From Deltaproteobacteria bacterium HGW-Deltaproteobacteria-8 (GTDB lineage: Bacteria; Desulfobacterota; Desulfovibrionia; Desulfovibrionales; Desulfovibrionaceae): a DNA stretch of 64,000 bases. The stretch spans positions 1 through 64,000 of the forward strand of contig PHAR01000006.1 in the NCBI GenBank assembly GCA_002840405.1, in the 5' to 3' direction. A model generated the notes under the pieces. The model ran no database searches and had not been told where the DNA came from. It saw only the letters and a list, made by a program, of their open reading frames with translations. The position numbers and the translations under genes were made by a program. Of the stretch, positions 43,181-51,464 are shown piece after piece. The first letter of the stretch is position 1. Each line of letters opens with the position of its first letter.

Positions 43181-43789
43181 ATGCAGCGTCTCTTCCGTTT
43201 GACCCTGTTCACGACCCTGGCTCTTTTCTCCCTGTCCTGCCTGGCCCTGGCCCAGAGCCCATCGGCGGCCACCCCGCAGCCCGGCAAGGTCCTGGTCAAG
43301 ATGGAGACCACCAAGGGCGACATCGTGCTGGAACTTTACAAGGACAAGGCTCCGCTCTCTGTGGCCAGCTTTCTCAAGCACGCCAAGAGCGGGTTCTACG
43401 ACGGCACCATCTTCCACCGGGTCATCAACAGCTTCATGATCCAGGGCGGCGGCTTTGACATCACCATGCAGGAGAAGACCGCCGGCCCGTCCATCAGGAA
43501 CGAGGCCGACAACGGGCTCAAGAACTCCCTGTACACCATTGCCATGGCCCGCACCTCGGACCCGCACTCGGCCTCGGCCCAGTTCTACATCAACGTCAAG
43601 GACAACCGCTCCCTGGACCACCGCGGCAAGACCGACGAGGGCTGGGGCTATGCGGTGTTCGGCCGGGTGGTGGACGGCAAGCGCGTGGTGGACGAGATCA
43701 AGGGCGTGGCTACGGGCAAGCGCGGCATGTTCGACGACGTGCCGCTCAAGCCCATCCTCATCAAGAAGGTCGTGGTGCTCTCCGAATAG
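43181..43789 (+). CDS. Periplasmic peptidyl-prolyl cis-trans isomerase, cyclophilin type
   Basis: A 202-residue cyclophilin with a signal peptide (LTLFTTLALFSLSCLALAQS, cleavable after LAQ). VLVKMETTKGDIVLELYKDKAP opens the domain; FHRVINSFMIQGG carries the active-site Arg and Phe, and MARTSDPHSASAQFYINVKDN the other substrate-pocket residues. It helps periplasmic protein folding. The ATG at 43181 has AAGGAG at about 43168. Confidence 0.93.
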   Translation: MQRLFRLTLFTTLALFSLSCLALAQSPSAATPQPGKVLVKMETTKGDIVLELYKDKAPLSVASFLKHAKSGFYDGTIFHRVINSFMIQGGGFDITMQEKTAGPSIRNEADNGLKNSLYTIAMARTSDPHSASAQFYINVKDNRSLDHRGKTDEGWGYAVFGRVVDGKRVVDEIKGVATGKRGMFDDVPLKPILIKKVVVLSE

Positions 43790-43865
43790 CCCGAACCGAC
43801 GTCCTGACGGCGCACAAGCCCGGCAGGGTCTCAGCCCAGGCAATGGGCCAGCGAGCCAGACAGGC

Positions 43866-43898
43866 AAGGGCGGTCCTTTTGAGGGCCGCCCTTTTTTC
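43866..43898. terminator. Terminator hairpin between convergent genes
   Basis: AAGGGCGG and CCGCCCTT enclose a twelve-base loop, followed by TTTTTTCG on the plus strand; it can end cyclophilin transcription and, in reverse, the small minus-strand gene. Confidence 0.8.
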
Positions 43899-43901
43899 GT
43901 C

Positions 43902-44090
43902 CTAGGCCGCCTTGTCGGGCTGTTCGCCTGTGAACTCGAAGCAGCGGCGCTGGGCCTCCCCGGCGGACAGGCCCCGGCCGTGGTGCAGCATGGTGTACAG
44001 CAGGCCCACGGGGTGGTGGGGCGTTTTGATGTACCGGGGAACCTTTGGGAACTCGGGGGCGGTGTCGGAAGGCTTGTTGTTCTGGTTCAT
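43902..44090 (-). CDS. Small hypothetical protein
   Basis: A 62-residue protein starting MNQNNKPSDTAPEFPKVPRY and ending CFEFTGEQPDKAA, without a recognised fold. The GGAGG eight bases before ATG 44090 and the terminator beyond its stop support it. It is too small for family assignment; one Cys and several His/Pro residues suggest a binding peptide or a small regulator. Confidence 0.55.
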   Translation of the reverse strand: MNQNNKPSDTAPEFPKVPRYIKTPHHPVGLLYTMLHHGRGLSAGEAQRRCFEFTGEQPDKAA

Positions 44091-44310
44091 GGCGATGGCC
44101 TCCGGTGCTTGACGGGGGGCGAGGGGTTCGCCCGCCTGCGAGACCTGTATGGCAGGCCCGTGTGACGGCGCGGTTAAGCGGCCGCAACGATTCGCGCGGC
44201 CGTGGCCTGCGCTTTGGGCGAAAATAGGGTGATGGATTCTGCATCCTTTGGGACCTTCGCCCGTCTTCACTGCAAATCACGCCGCAGAGACGGCACAGAG
44301 AGGCACATCC

Positions 44311-45108
44311 ATGCATAAGAAAAGCGATGGCGAGATCAGGGAGACGGTTCGCAGAAAATACTCGGAAACGGCGCTTTCCGGAGTAAACTGTTGTGGTTGC
44401 GGCAGCGGCTGCTGCAGTCCGCAAAGCGCGGACACGTCTGCGGCGCTGGCCATGTCGGTCGGCTATTCCGAAGAGGAGCTGCAAAGCGTCCCAGATGGGG
44501 CGAACATGGGTCTTGGCTGCGGCAACCCCCAGGCCATAGCCGCGCTCAGGCATGGCGAGGTGGTGGTGGACCTGGGCAGCGGCGGCGGCTTCGATTGTTT
44601 CCTGGCCGCGCGTCAGGTGGGCGAGACAGGGCGCGTCATCGGTGTGGACATGACGCCGGAGATGGTGGAGAAGGCCAGAAGAAACGCCCTCGCAGCCCGC
44701 TGCACCAATGCCGCCTTTCGCCTGGGCGAGATTGAATATCTGCCCGTGGCCAACGCGGAAGCCGACGTTGTGCTTTCCAATTGTGTGGTCAACTTGAGTA
44801 CGGACAAGGCGCAGGTGTTCCGGGAGGCTTTCCGGGTGCTTAAAAGCGGCGGCAGGCTGGCCATAGCGGACATTGTGGCCGTGGCGGACATGCCTGAGGA
44901 CATCCGGGCGAACATCCTGCTCCACGCCAGCTGCGTGGCTGGGGCGGCACGGGTTGAGGCGCTGGAGGACATGCTGGGCCAGGCTGGGTTTCAGCAGGTC
45001 TCCATCCGCCTGAACCCGGAAAGCGGCAGATTGATGGACCAGATGTTCCCCGGCCTGGGCCTGGGGGCTGTTGTGGCCTCGGCGGTGATCGAGGCAATCA
45101 AGCCATAG
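44311..45108 (+). CDS. arsM: Arsenite methyltransferase
   Basis: A 265-residue SAM-dependent methyltransferase that converts As(III) to methylarsenicals. The SAM motif is [17 protein letters not shown] (near 84-100). The three As-binding cysteines of the family are present at Cys70 (GLGCGNPQ), Cys158 (SNCVVN) and Cys208 (ASCVAGA). An extra N-terminal [11 protein letters not shown] cluster probably binds arsenic as well. SigZ-type sigma factor follows 11 bases later. No ArsR or arsenite pump gene lies nearby. Confidence 0.93.
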   Translation: MHKKSDGEIRETVRRKYSETALSGVNCCGCGSGCCSPQSADTSAALAMSVGYSEEELQSVPDGANMGLGCGNPQAIAALRHGEVVVDLGSGGGFDCFLAARQVGETGRVIGVDMTPEMVEKARRNALAARCTNAAFRLGEIEYLPVANAEADVVLSNCVVNLSTDKAQVFREAFRVLKSGGRLAIADIVAVADMPEDIRANILLHASCVAGAARVEALEDMLGQAGFQQVSIRLNPESGRLMDQMFPGLGLGAVVASAVIEAIKP

Positions 45109-45119
45109 GGGCGCGGCGA

Positions 45120-45704
45120 ATGATGCACACGTTGGAGGCAGTCTGGCAGGAGCACCGGGGCGAGCTCAAGTCCTTCATCCTTAAACGGGTGCGTGGGACG
45201 GCCGAAGCTGAGGACATTCTCCATGACGTGTTTCTCAAGATGCTTGCAGGCCTGGGTTCGGTGCAGCGGGTGGACCACATGCGGGCCTGGCTGTTCTCTG
45301 TGGCGCGCAACGCCGTGACGGATCACTTCCGGAGCAAGCGGCCCATGGCCGAACTCCCAGAAGATCTGGCCGACCACGGCCCGGAGCAGGGCAGCGGCCA
45401 GATGGAAGACATGGGCGCCTGCCTGCGGCCAATGATAGACGCCCTGCCGGACAAGATCCGTGTGGCGCTGGTCATGGCCGACCTGAAAGGCGTCAAGCAG
45501 CGGGAGGTGGCGGAGCGACTAGGCATATCCGTGTCTGCGGTCAAGTCCAGGATCCTGCGCGGGCGGATCCTGGTCCGGCGGATGGTCGAAGACTGCTGCT
45601 CTCTGGAGCTGGATGCCCGTGGGAGCATCATGGATTACGTCCCCAAGCCGAAGGGCTGCCCGCAGTGCGGGCAGGGAAGGGAACTGCGCAGGCGTTCAGA
45701 ATAG
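45120..45704 (+). CDS. sigZ: ECF-type RNA polymerase sigma factor, SigZ-like
   Basis: A 194-residue extracytoplasmic-function sigma factor. Region 2 (FILKRVRGTAEAEDILHDVFLKMLAGLGS with the -10-binding helix DHMRAWLFSVARNAVTDHFRSK) and region 4 (LPDKIRVALVMADLKGVKQREVAERLGISVSAVKSRILRGR) are clear. The C-terminal CCSLELDARGSIMDYVPKPKGCPQCG is typical of SigZ and contains Cys that could sense thiol-reactive agents. No anti-sigma factor lies next to it. It directly follows arsM with 11 bases between. Confidence 0.92.
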   Translation: MMHTLEAVWQEHRGELKSFILKRVRGTAEAEDILHDVFLKMLAGLGSVQRVDHMRAWLFSVARNAVTDHFRSKRPMAELPEDLADHGPEQGSGQMEDMGACLRPMIDALPDKIRVALVMADLKGVKQREVAERLGISVSAVKSRILRGRILVRRMVEDCCSLELDARGSIMDYVPKPKGCPQCGQGRELRRRSE

Positions 45705-45736
45705 GAAAGGCCCCACCGCGAGGTGGGGCCTTTTGT
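45705..45736. terminator. Bidirectional terminator after the sigma factor gene
   Basis: AAAGGCCCCACC-GCGA-GGTGGGGCCTTTT, perfect 12-base stem, followed by TGTCGCTTCG; it separates the converging sigZ and secreted-protein genes. Confidence 0.9.
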
Positions 45737-45758
45737 CGCTTCGAAACACTTTCGTCTG

Positions 45759-46196
45759 CTACTGCGTCCGTGCCTTGATGTACCAGTAGAAGACATTCTT
45801 CCCGGCGGGGAAGATGGAAATTTCGAGTAGCCCGTTCACATTCGACCACCGGATGGTCGCCTTGTTGTGAAATGACGGAGTGGCCGACGGCAAGCCAACC
45901 ATACGTATGGCCTCCGGCCCAAAAGAAACCAAAGTTCCCACACCGGGTGTCACGGTGATCCAGTCCGCTTTGCCCTGAATGTAGACAACTTCGACCTTAC
46001 CACCCAGGGATAGTTTGTAGATCTTCTTCGGCCCAAACTTGGTTTTTTCAGAGCCTTTGGGTTTGCCCAAGATCTTGGCTACGGACGCTTCATTCTTGCC
46101 AGCGATGAGGGGGATATCTACGAGAGGACTGGTCACGCCAGCTAGAGCGAAAGATGAAAGAAGGAGGACCAGAGCCATTGCGGAAAGGATACGCAT
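45759..46196 (-). CDS. Secreted hypothetical protein
   Basis: A 145-residue protein with a signal peptide (SAMALVLLLSSFALAG) and a small mixed domain containing GKNEASVAKILGKPKGSEKTKF and LPSATPSFHNKATIRW. No family recognised. Codon usage is clearly less GC-rich than its neighbours, so it may have been acquired. The ATG at 46196 has a GGTGAGG site in front. Confidence 0.7.
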   Translation of the reverse strand: MRILSAMALVLLLSSFALAGVTSPLVDIPLIAGKNEASVAKILGKPKGSEKTKFGPKKIYKLSLGGKVEVVYIQGKADWITVTPGVGTLVSFGPEAIRMVGLPSATPSFHNKATIRWSNVNGLLEISIFPAGKNVFYWYIKARTQ

Positions 46197-46237
46197 GACG
46201 ACCTCACCGTTTATGGTTGAAGAAAGTCGTCCGGGCG

Positions 46238-47965
46238 CTAGCCTTCGGAGCTGGTGTCGTCGACCACGTGCGGCACGCCGCAGGCGCTGGCGCGTTCGGC
46301 CTCCTCGGCGCGCAGGGCGCGGCGCAGCACCTTGCCGACCATGGTCTTGGGCAGGCTCTCGCGGAACTCCACGTGGCGGGGCACCTTGTACCCGGCCAGC
46401 TTCTGGCGGCAGAAGCCGATGACCTCGGCCTTGGTCATGGTCTCGCCGTCCTTGAGCACCACAAAGGCCTTGACCACCTCGCCGCGCGCATCGCAGGGCA
46501 CGCCCACGGCCACGGCCTCCAGGATCTTGGGGTGCTGGTGCAGCACCTCGTCGATCTCGCGCGGGTAGATGTTGTACCCGGCGCTGATGATGAGGTCCTT
46601 CTTGCGGTCTTTGATGAAGAAGTAGCCGTCCTCGTCCATGTAGGCGATGTCGCCAGTGTAGAGCCAGCCGTTGCGCAAGACGTCGGCGGTCTCGTCGGGG
46701 CGCATGAAGTACCCGGCCATGACCTGGGGGCCGCGGATGACCAGCTCGCCCATTTTCCCCGGCGGCAGGGGCGGGCCGCCCAGGTCCTGGTCCACGATCT
46801 TGGCGTCGGTGCCGGGCACGGGCACGCCGATGGAGCCGTTCTTGGCCATGCCGTCCACCGGGTTGATGTGCGTCACCGGCGAGGCCTCGGAAAGACCGTA
46901 GCCTTCGCAGATGCGCGCGCCCGTGACCTTGCGGAACTGCTCGAACCAGTCCACGGGCATGGGCGCGGAGCCGGACACGCAGTATTTGATGGAGGACAGG
47001 TCAAAGGCGGCGATGTTCTTTTGCTGCATGAGCGAGATGTACACCGAGGGCGCGCCGGGGAAGGCCGTGGGCTTGTGCTTCTGGATGGCCTTCAAAAGGT
47101 CGCCGGGCACGAAGCGCGGGAACAAAATCTGCGTGGCGCCCTTGGCCGTGGCCAGGTTCAGGCACACGGTAAGGCCGTAGATGTGGAAGAAGGGCAGCAC
47201 GCCCAGGAATATCTGGTGGCCCACGGCCAGGCCCGGCAGCATGGCCTCGCACTGGCTGGCGTTGGCGCAGAGGTTGGCGTGGGAGATCATGCAGCCCTTG
47301 GCCAGGCCCGTGGTGCCGCCGGTGTACTGCAGGAGCGCCAGGTCCTTCTCCGGGATGATCTTGTCGCAGGTGTACCCGGAAAAGCCGCGCGCCAGGGTCG
47401 ACCAGGGCAGCACCTTGGAGTCGCCTGTCGGCACGTCCGGTGTCTTGCCCTCGCGCCAGTTGCGCAGGCGGTACAGGATGTCCAGCGGGAAGCGCAGGCC
47501 GTCGCTGATGCTGGTGATGAAGTACTTCTCGATGGGCAGCTTGTCGCGCAGGGGCTCGATCTTGGGCCAGAGCAGGTCGAGCAGGATCAGAAAGCGCGCG
47601 CGCGAGTCCTGGAACTGATGGACGATCTCGCTTTCCATATAGAGCGGATTGGTGAAGACCACGGTGCCGCCCGCGCGCAAGACGCCCCAGTAGGCGATGA
47701 CGCCCTGGGGGGTGTTGGGCAGCATGATGGCCACGCGGTCGCCGCGCTTGAGGCCGTGCCTGCGCAGGTTGGCGGCCAGCACGGCGGAGAGCCGGTTCAG
47801 GCGGGCGTAGGTGATGCTCAGGTTCTGGAAGATCAGGGCCGGCCGGTCGGGCCAGCGCTTGGCGGCCTCTTCGAGCAGGAAATGCATGGGCTTGGGGGCA
47901 GGGGTCAGGCTGTGCGGCACTTCCGGATCGTAGTGGGCCAGCCAGGGGCGCATGATATCGGGCAT
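46238..47965 (-). CDS. Long-chain fatty acid-CoA ligase
   Basis: A 575-residue AMP-forming ligase. The AMP-binding motif is YTGGTTGLAKGC near 215 and the C-terminal YTGDIAYMDEDGYFFIKDRKKDLIISAGYNIYPREIDEVLHQHPK set is complete. It activates fatty acids to acyl-CoA using ATP. The N-terminus PHSLTPAPKPMHFLLEEAAKRWPDRPALIF is typical of FadD-type. It ends with KVPRHVEFRESLPKTMVGKVLRRALR. Confidence 0.93.
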   Translation of the reverse strand: MPDIMRPWLAHYDPEVPHSLTPAPKPMHFLLEEAAKRWPDRPALIFQNLSITYARLNRLSAVLAANLRRHGLKRGDRVAIMLPNTPQGVIAYWGVLRAGGTVVFTNPLYMESEIVHQFQDSRARFLILLDLLWPKIEPLRDKLPIEKYFITSISDGLRFPLDILYRLRNWREGKTPDVPTGDSKVLPWSTLARGFSGYTCDKIIPEKDLALLQYTGGTTGLAKGCMISHANLCANASQCEAMLPGLAVGHQIFLGVLPFFHIYGLTVCLNLATAKGATQILFPRFVPGDLLKAIQKHKPTAFPGAPSVYISLMQQKNIAAFDLSSIKYCVSGSAPMPVDWFEQFRKVTGARICEGYGLSEASPVTHINPVDGMAKNGSIGVPVPGTDAKIVDQDLGGPPLPPGKMGELVIRGPQVMAGYFMRPDETADVLRNGWLYTGDIAYMDEDGYFFIKDRKKDLIISAGYNIYPREIDEVLHQHPKILEAVAVGVPCDARGEVVKAFVVLKDGETMTKAEVIGFCRQKLAGYKVPRHVEFRESLPKTMVGKVLRRALRAEEAERASACGVPHVVDDTSSEG

Positions 47966-48404
47966 GAACCAACCTCTTGAGGGGGGAGATAGCGCGAGGA
48001 TGTGAGGCGCCTATGCAGCATAGATGCCTGCCGCTTTGGAGGCAAGGAGAAATGCGGAACAGCCGCAGCCCCGGCGCGGCGGCAGTAAAGAATTGACATA
48101 AATTGCCGATCTTTCATTGTGCCTATGAATGATTCGGCGGATGTTGAACATTATTACCCCTGTGCCCCAGGGTCGTGTTATACGGCCAGGATGTTGACAA
48201 TCATTGCCTTGTGCGGGTATATAGTGATGAATGCTGGTCACGGTCACAGGCTTAAAATCATTGACCAAGCGAATGGTTTGCATGTCGTTGGCCTGAGGTT
48301 TGCAGCATAAGCCTCGCAAGGCCCAGGGCGGCAGACCCTTCCGCCCCTAACAGGCCCGCTTCGGACCGCAATCATCGCACGCATCAACCACTGGGTGAAC
48401 GAAC
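47966..48404. promoter_or_regulatory. AT-rich control region with strong promoter for the regulator-neuB genes
   Basis: Around 48060-48300 the sequence is noticeably AT-richer than the rest. TTGACA at 48194-48199 and TATATA at 48218-48223 with an 18-base spacer form a near-consensus promoter toward the plus strand. A second TTGACA at 48094-48099 has no good -10. The short frame at 48119-48310 overlaps the promoter and has no ribosome-binding site. No terminator identified. Confidence 0.5.
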
Positions 48405-49019
48405 ATGCTGCTCGCCGACGGAAAATACATCAAGCCTAGCAAGGAAACCAGGGTGCTCTCCATCCTGAATTCCCTGTCCCAGGACTCCGCGCTCTCGCAG
48501 ATCGAGCTTGGCAAGCGCCTCAAGCTTTCCGGGGCCATGGTCAACCAGTATCTGCGCCTGCTGCAGGAGCAGAATCTCATCGAATACCGCCCTGTGAACG
48601 GCAAAAGTTACCGCTATGTCCTCACCAGCGGCGGCGAGAAGAGCCGCAGGCAGATGTTCTCCGACTATTCCAGCGAGACCATCCGCCTGTACACCAACAT
48701 CAAGGACTTCATCCTCTCCAAGCTGCGCAGCCTGGAGCGGCGCGGGCGCAGGAAGATCGTCCTGTTCGGGGCCTCGGAGACCTGCGAGGTTGTGCTCTCG
48801 GCCCTGCGCGACACCGATTTCGTGGTGGTCGCCGTGGTTGACACCGATCACGAGAAGCACGGTTCGATCTTCCACGGTTACGTCGTTTCCTCTCCCCTGG
48901 TGCTGGAACATGTCGACTGCCAGTGCGTGGTCATCACTTCCTTTGGACGTCAGGATGAAATATACCAGCAACTGCAGCCCGTGGCCCAGAAGCGCGGGTT
49001 CGAAATCGTGAGGCTGTGA
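48405..49019 (+). CDS. Winged-helix regulator with Rossmann-like sensor domain
   Basis: A 204-residue protein. Residues ~15-75 form a helix-turn-helix (LSQIELGKRLKLSGAMVNQYLRLLQEQNLIEYRPVNGKSYRY). Residues ~115-200 form a Rossmann-like domain (RKIVLFGASETCEVVLSALRDTDFVVVAVVDTDHEKHG) with the initial GASETC as a possible nucleotide or sugar-nucleotide loop. It overlaps the NeuB gene region and is probably its local regulator. An analogous architecture occurs in the sugar-nucleotide-sensing regulators next to surface-glycan genes. Confidence 0.78.
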   Translation: MLLADGKYIKPSKETRVLSILNSLSQDSALSQIELGKRLKLSGAMVNQYLRLLQEQNLIEYRPVNGKSYRYVLTSGGEKSRRQMFSDYSSETIRLYTNIKDFILSKLRSLERRGRRKIVLFGASETCEVVLSALRDTDFVVVAVVDTDHEKHGSIFHGYVVSSPLVLEHVDCQCVVITSFGRQDEIYQQLQPVAQKRGFEIVRL

Positions 49020-49021
49020 GC

Positions 49022-50116
49022 ATGGCGTACTCTTCCTACATCACCACCCGCTCAGGTCTGCGCATCGGGCAGGGCCAGCCCTGCTTCATCGTGGCGGAGG
49101 TGGGCAACAACCACCAGGGCGAAATGGACCATGCCCGGCGCATGGTCGAAGAGGCCGCCCGTGCCGGGGTCCAGGCCGTGAAGTTCCAGAAGCGGCACCT
49201 GGAGTCCCTGCTCACCCGCACCGGCCGCGAGGCGCCCTACTGCGGCGTCAACAGCTTCGGCCCGACCTATGGCGCGCACCGGCTGGCCCTGGAGCTTGAC
49301 GCGCAGCAGATGGGCGAGCTCAAGCTCCTGGCGGAATCGCTCGGCCTGGTGTTCTTCGCCTCGGCCTGGGACGAGGTCAGCCTGGACGAGATGCTCGCGC
49401 TCGACGTGGAGATCCTGAAGGTCTGCTCTGCGGACCTGGTCAACGTGCCGCTCATGCGCCGCGTGGCCGAGACCCGTCTGCCCATCATCCTGTCCACGGG
49501 CATGAGCAGCCTGGATGAGATCGACGCCGCAGTGGCGCTCATCCGCACCTACCACAACGAACTGGTGCTGCTGCACTGCAACAGCTCCTATCCTTGCCTC
49601 GAAGAGCAGATCGGCCTGCCGGTGATGGACACCCTTCGCGAGCGCTACCAGCTGCCCGTGGGCTATTCCGGGCACGAGCGCGGCCTGGCCCCCAGCGTGG
49701 CCTCCGTGGCCCTGGGCGCCTGCGTCGTCGAGCGCCACTTCACCCTGGACAAGAACCAGGTCGGCACGGACCACCAGGCCTCCCTTGAGCCCGCCGAGCT
49801 GGCGCTTCTGGTGCGCATGGTGCGCGAGGTGGAGCAGTCCATGGTCCAGAAGGGCAAGAAAGTCTTCCCCGAGGAGCTGGCCGCGGCCAAGAAGCTTCGC
49901 AAGTGCCTTGTCTTCTCGCGTGACCTGCCCGCCGGACATGTGCTAGTGTCGGCCGACCTGACCACGCGCAGCCCGCTGGACGGCATTTCCCCGGTGCACT
50001 GGGACGAGGTGCTGGGTGCGGTGCTGCTGCGCCCCGTGAAGCACGAGGAGCCCCTGCAATGGGAGACCCTGAGCGCACGCGGCGCGGGAGCCAAGACGGC
50101 TTCCTCCTCCACGTGA
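49022..50116 (+). CDS. neuB: N-acetylneuraminate synthase family protein
   Basis: A 364-residue NeuB-type PEP-condensing synthase. CFIVAEVGNNHQGEMDHARRMVEEAARAGVQAVKFQKRH starts the TIM barrel; LPVGYSGHERGLAPSVASVALGACVVERHFTLDK contains the metal-binding His region; the C-terminal SAF/antifreeze domain starts at CLVFSRDLPAGHVL. It makes sialic-acid-like nonulosonates, as for flagellin or LPS glycans. ATG 49022 is preferred since GAGG lies eight bases ahead; the GTG at 49016 overlapping the previous stop is a coupled alternative. No CMP-transferase or aminotransferase partners are seen. Confidence 0.88.
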   Translation: MAYSSYITTRSGLRIGQGQPCFIVAEVGNNHQGEMDHARRMVEEAARAGVQAVKFQKRHLESLLTRTGREAPYCGVNSFGPTYGAHRLALELDAQQMGELKLLAESLGLVFFASAWDEVSLDEMLALDVEILKVCSADLVNVPLMRRVAETRLPIILSTGMSSLDEIDAAVALIRTYHNELVLLHCNSSYPCLEEQIGLPVMDTLRERYQLPVGYSGHERGLAPSVASVALGACVVERHFTLDKNQVGTDHQASLEPAELALLVRMVREVEQSMVQKGKKVFPEELAAAKKLRKCLVFSRDLPAGHVLVSADLTTRSPLDGISPVHWDEVLGAVLLRPVKHEEPLQWETLSARGAGAKTASSST

Positions 50117-50178
50117 TTTAGGCACGTAGGTTCAGGCCCAACGCGCCGGGCTTTAAGCGCCCGCAAATCCAGGGAGCG

Positions 50179-51141
50179 ATGCCCATGGACCAGAAGAGCA
50201 TACTCCTTGAGAGCGGCACCAACGAGCTTGAGATCATCGAGATGTTCCTGCTTGAGCCCGGAGCGGGAGGCGTGCCCGAGCCCCAGTACTTCGGCGTCAA
50301 CGTGGCCAAGGTGCTGGAGATCATCGAGGCTCCGGCCCAGCTTGAGCCCTCGGCCTCGTCCACCCATCCGAGCTTTCTTGGGGTCATTCCCCTGCGCGAC
50401 ATGGTCCTGCCTGTGGTGGACCTGTCCATCTGGCTGGGCGTGAACCGCGCCCCCACCCCGCACGAGACCGTGCTCGTCACCGAGTTCAACGGCGTGAAGT
50501 CCGGCTTCCTGGTCTCCGGCGTGACCATGATCCACCGCGTGGGCTGGGCCGACGTGGAGCCCCCCAGCCGCATGCTGGCCGAGCTGCCGGGCAACTGCAT
50601 CACCGGCACCGTTTGCCTGGGCGATCACTTCGCCCTGCTGCTCGACCTGGAGCGCGCCCTGGTGGAGCTGGGAGCGGTGAACGTGGACCTGCCCGACCAT
50701 GCCGTGGAAAAGGACGCCGAGCACCCCCTGCGCATCATCCTGGTGGACGACTCCACCTCGGTGCGCTTCCTGCTCAAGCGGAATTTCGAGACCGCCGGGT
50801 TCGAGGTCCAGGCCTTCAACAATGGCGAGGACGCCTGGAACCACCTGGTGGAGCTGAAGGCCGAGGCCGAGCTCCAGCGCACGCCCATCACCAGCCTGCT
50901 CGACGCCGTGATCTCCGACGTGGAGATGCCGCGCATGGACGGCTACACGCTGACCCGCAACATCAAGGCCGACAGTGAGCTCTCGAAGCTGCCCGTGGTG
51001 CTCTTCTCCTCGCTCATCTCGCCCTCGCTTTTGCACAAGGGCCAGAGCGTGGGGGCCGACGCCCAGATCACCAAGCCTGAGTTCGGCGGGCTGACCACCC
51101 AGGTGCGCGAGATCATCGAGAAGAGAAGGGCGCAGCAATAG
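50179..51141 (+). CDS. cheV: Chemotaxis protein CheV (CheW-receiver)
   Basis: A 320-residue protein with a CheW-like domain (~1-165: FGVNVAKVLEIIEAPA, GVIPLRDMVLPVVDLSIWLGV) and a receiver domain (~190-315). The receiver carries IILVDDSTSVRFLLKRNF, the phosphorylatable Asp in VISDVEMPRMDGY and Lys in QITKPEF. CheV couples chemoreceptors to CheA and adapts signalling. No other chemotaxis gene is next to it; the upstream neuB is functionally unrelated unless flagellar glycosylation links them. ATG 50179 has GGGAGCG immediately before; MDQKS at 50185 is possible. Confidence 0.93.
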   Translation: MPMDQKSILLESGTNELEIIEMFLLEPGAGGVPEPQYFGVNVAKVLEIIEAPAQLEPSASSTHPSFLGVIPLRDMVLPVVDLSIWLGVNRAPTPHETVLVTEFNGVKSGFLVSGVTMIHRVGWADVEPPSRMLAELPGNCITGTVCLGDHFALLLDLERALVELGAVNVDLPDHAVEKDAEHPLRIILVDDSTSVRFLLKRNFETAGFEVQAFNNGEDAWNHLVELKAEAELQRTPITSLLDAVISDVEMPRMDGYTLTRNIKADSELSKLPVVLFSSLISPSLLHKGQSVGADAQITKPEFGGLTTQVREIIEKRRAQQ

Positions 51142-51167
51142 GCGCGCATTTTTCTCCCGTCAGGGGC

Positions 51168-51197
51168 TTGACGGACCCCGGCTTCCGGGGCTAGTCA
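51168..51197 (+). promoter_or_regulatory. Candidate promoter of the ilv leader transcript
   Basis: TTGACG (51168-51173) with TAGTCA (51192-51197), 18-base spacer; the spacer includes a small CCCCGG/CCGGGG hairpin. It is the only clear candidate ahead of the leader peptide. Confidence 0.4.
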
Positions 51198-51237
51198 AAA
51201 ATCAGGAACCAAACCCGCAACCTGCGAGACCCATGAC

Positions 51238-51339
51238 ATGAACCGCATCGCCGCCACCGCTCTGAGCCTATCCCAGGCCCTCCGCGCCGACGCCATTGTA
51301 GCGGTCGTCGTAGGAGTCGTAGGCAAACGCGTGTCGTAG
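51238..51339 (+). CDS. Branched-chain leader peptide of ilvBN attenuator
   Basis: A 33-residue open frame: it starts with [20 protein letters not shown] and continues with VAVVVGVVG before a short basic end and TAG. The valine-rich segment contains seven valines, one Ile and three GTA codons that are otherwise rare here, and Leu/Ile codons (CTA, CTC, ATT) earlier. It precedes a transcription terminator by 28 bases and the ilvB gene by 125, exactly the arrangement of ribosome-mediated attenuation in which uncharged tRNA-Val or tRNA-Ile/Leu stalls translation and prevents termination. Start-site context is weak. Confidence 0.72.
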   Translation: MNRIAATALSLSQALRADAIVAVVVGVVGKRVS

Positions 51340-51366
51340 CGGTCCAGGTCCTTTACAAGGCAACCC

Positions 51367-51399
51367 AAACCCCCGTCGGCGCGCGCTGGCGGGGGTTTT
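51367..51399 (+). terminator. Attenuator terminator before ilvB
   Basis: AAACCCCCG and CGGGGGTTTT are complementary arms around a GC-rich loop, then TTCGCG. It lies 28 bases after the leader peptide stop. GTAGCGGTC occurs at both 51298-51306 and 51335-51343 and could take part in alternative pairing. Confidence 0.7.
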
Positions 51400-51464
51400 C
51401 GCGTTTCCGGGCTGGAGGCGCAAGGCCGCACCAGCAGCGCACGGGGCACCCGAGGAGGTGTCTC

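Noticed and set aside
48119-48310. 63-codon open frame in the AT-rich control region
   Set aside because: It overlaps the best promoter in this region, has no ribosome-binding site and no recognisable motif.
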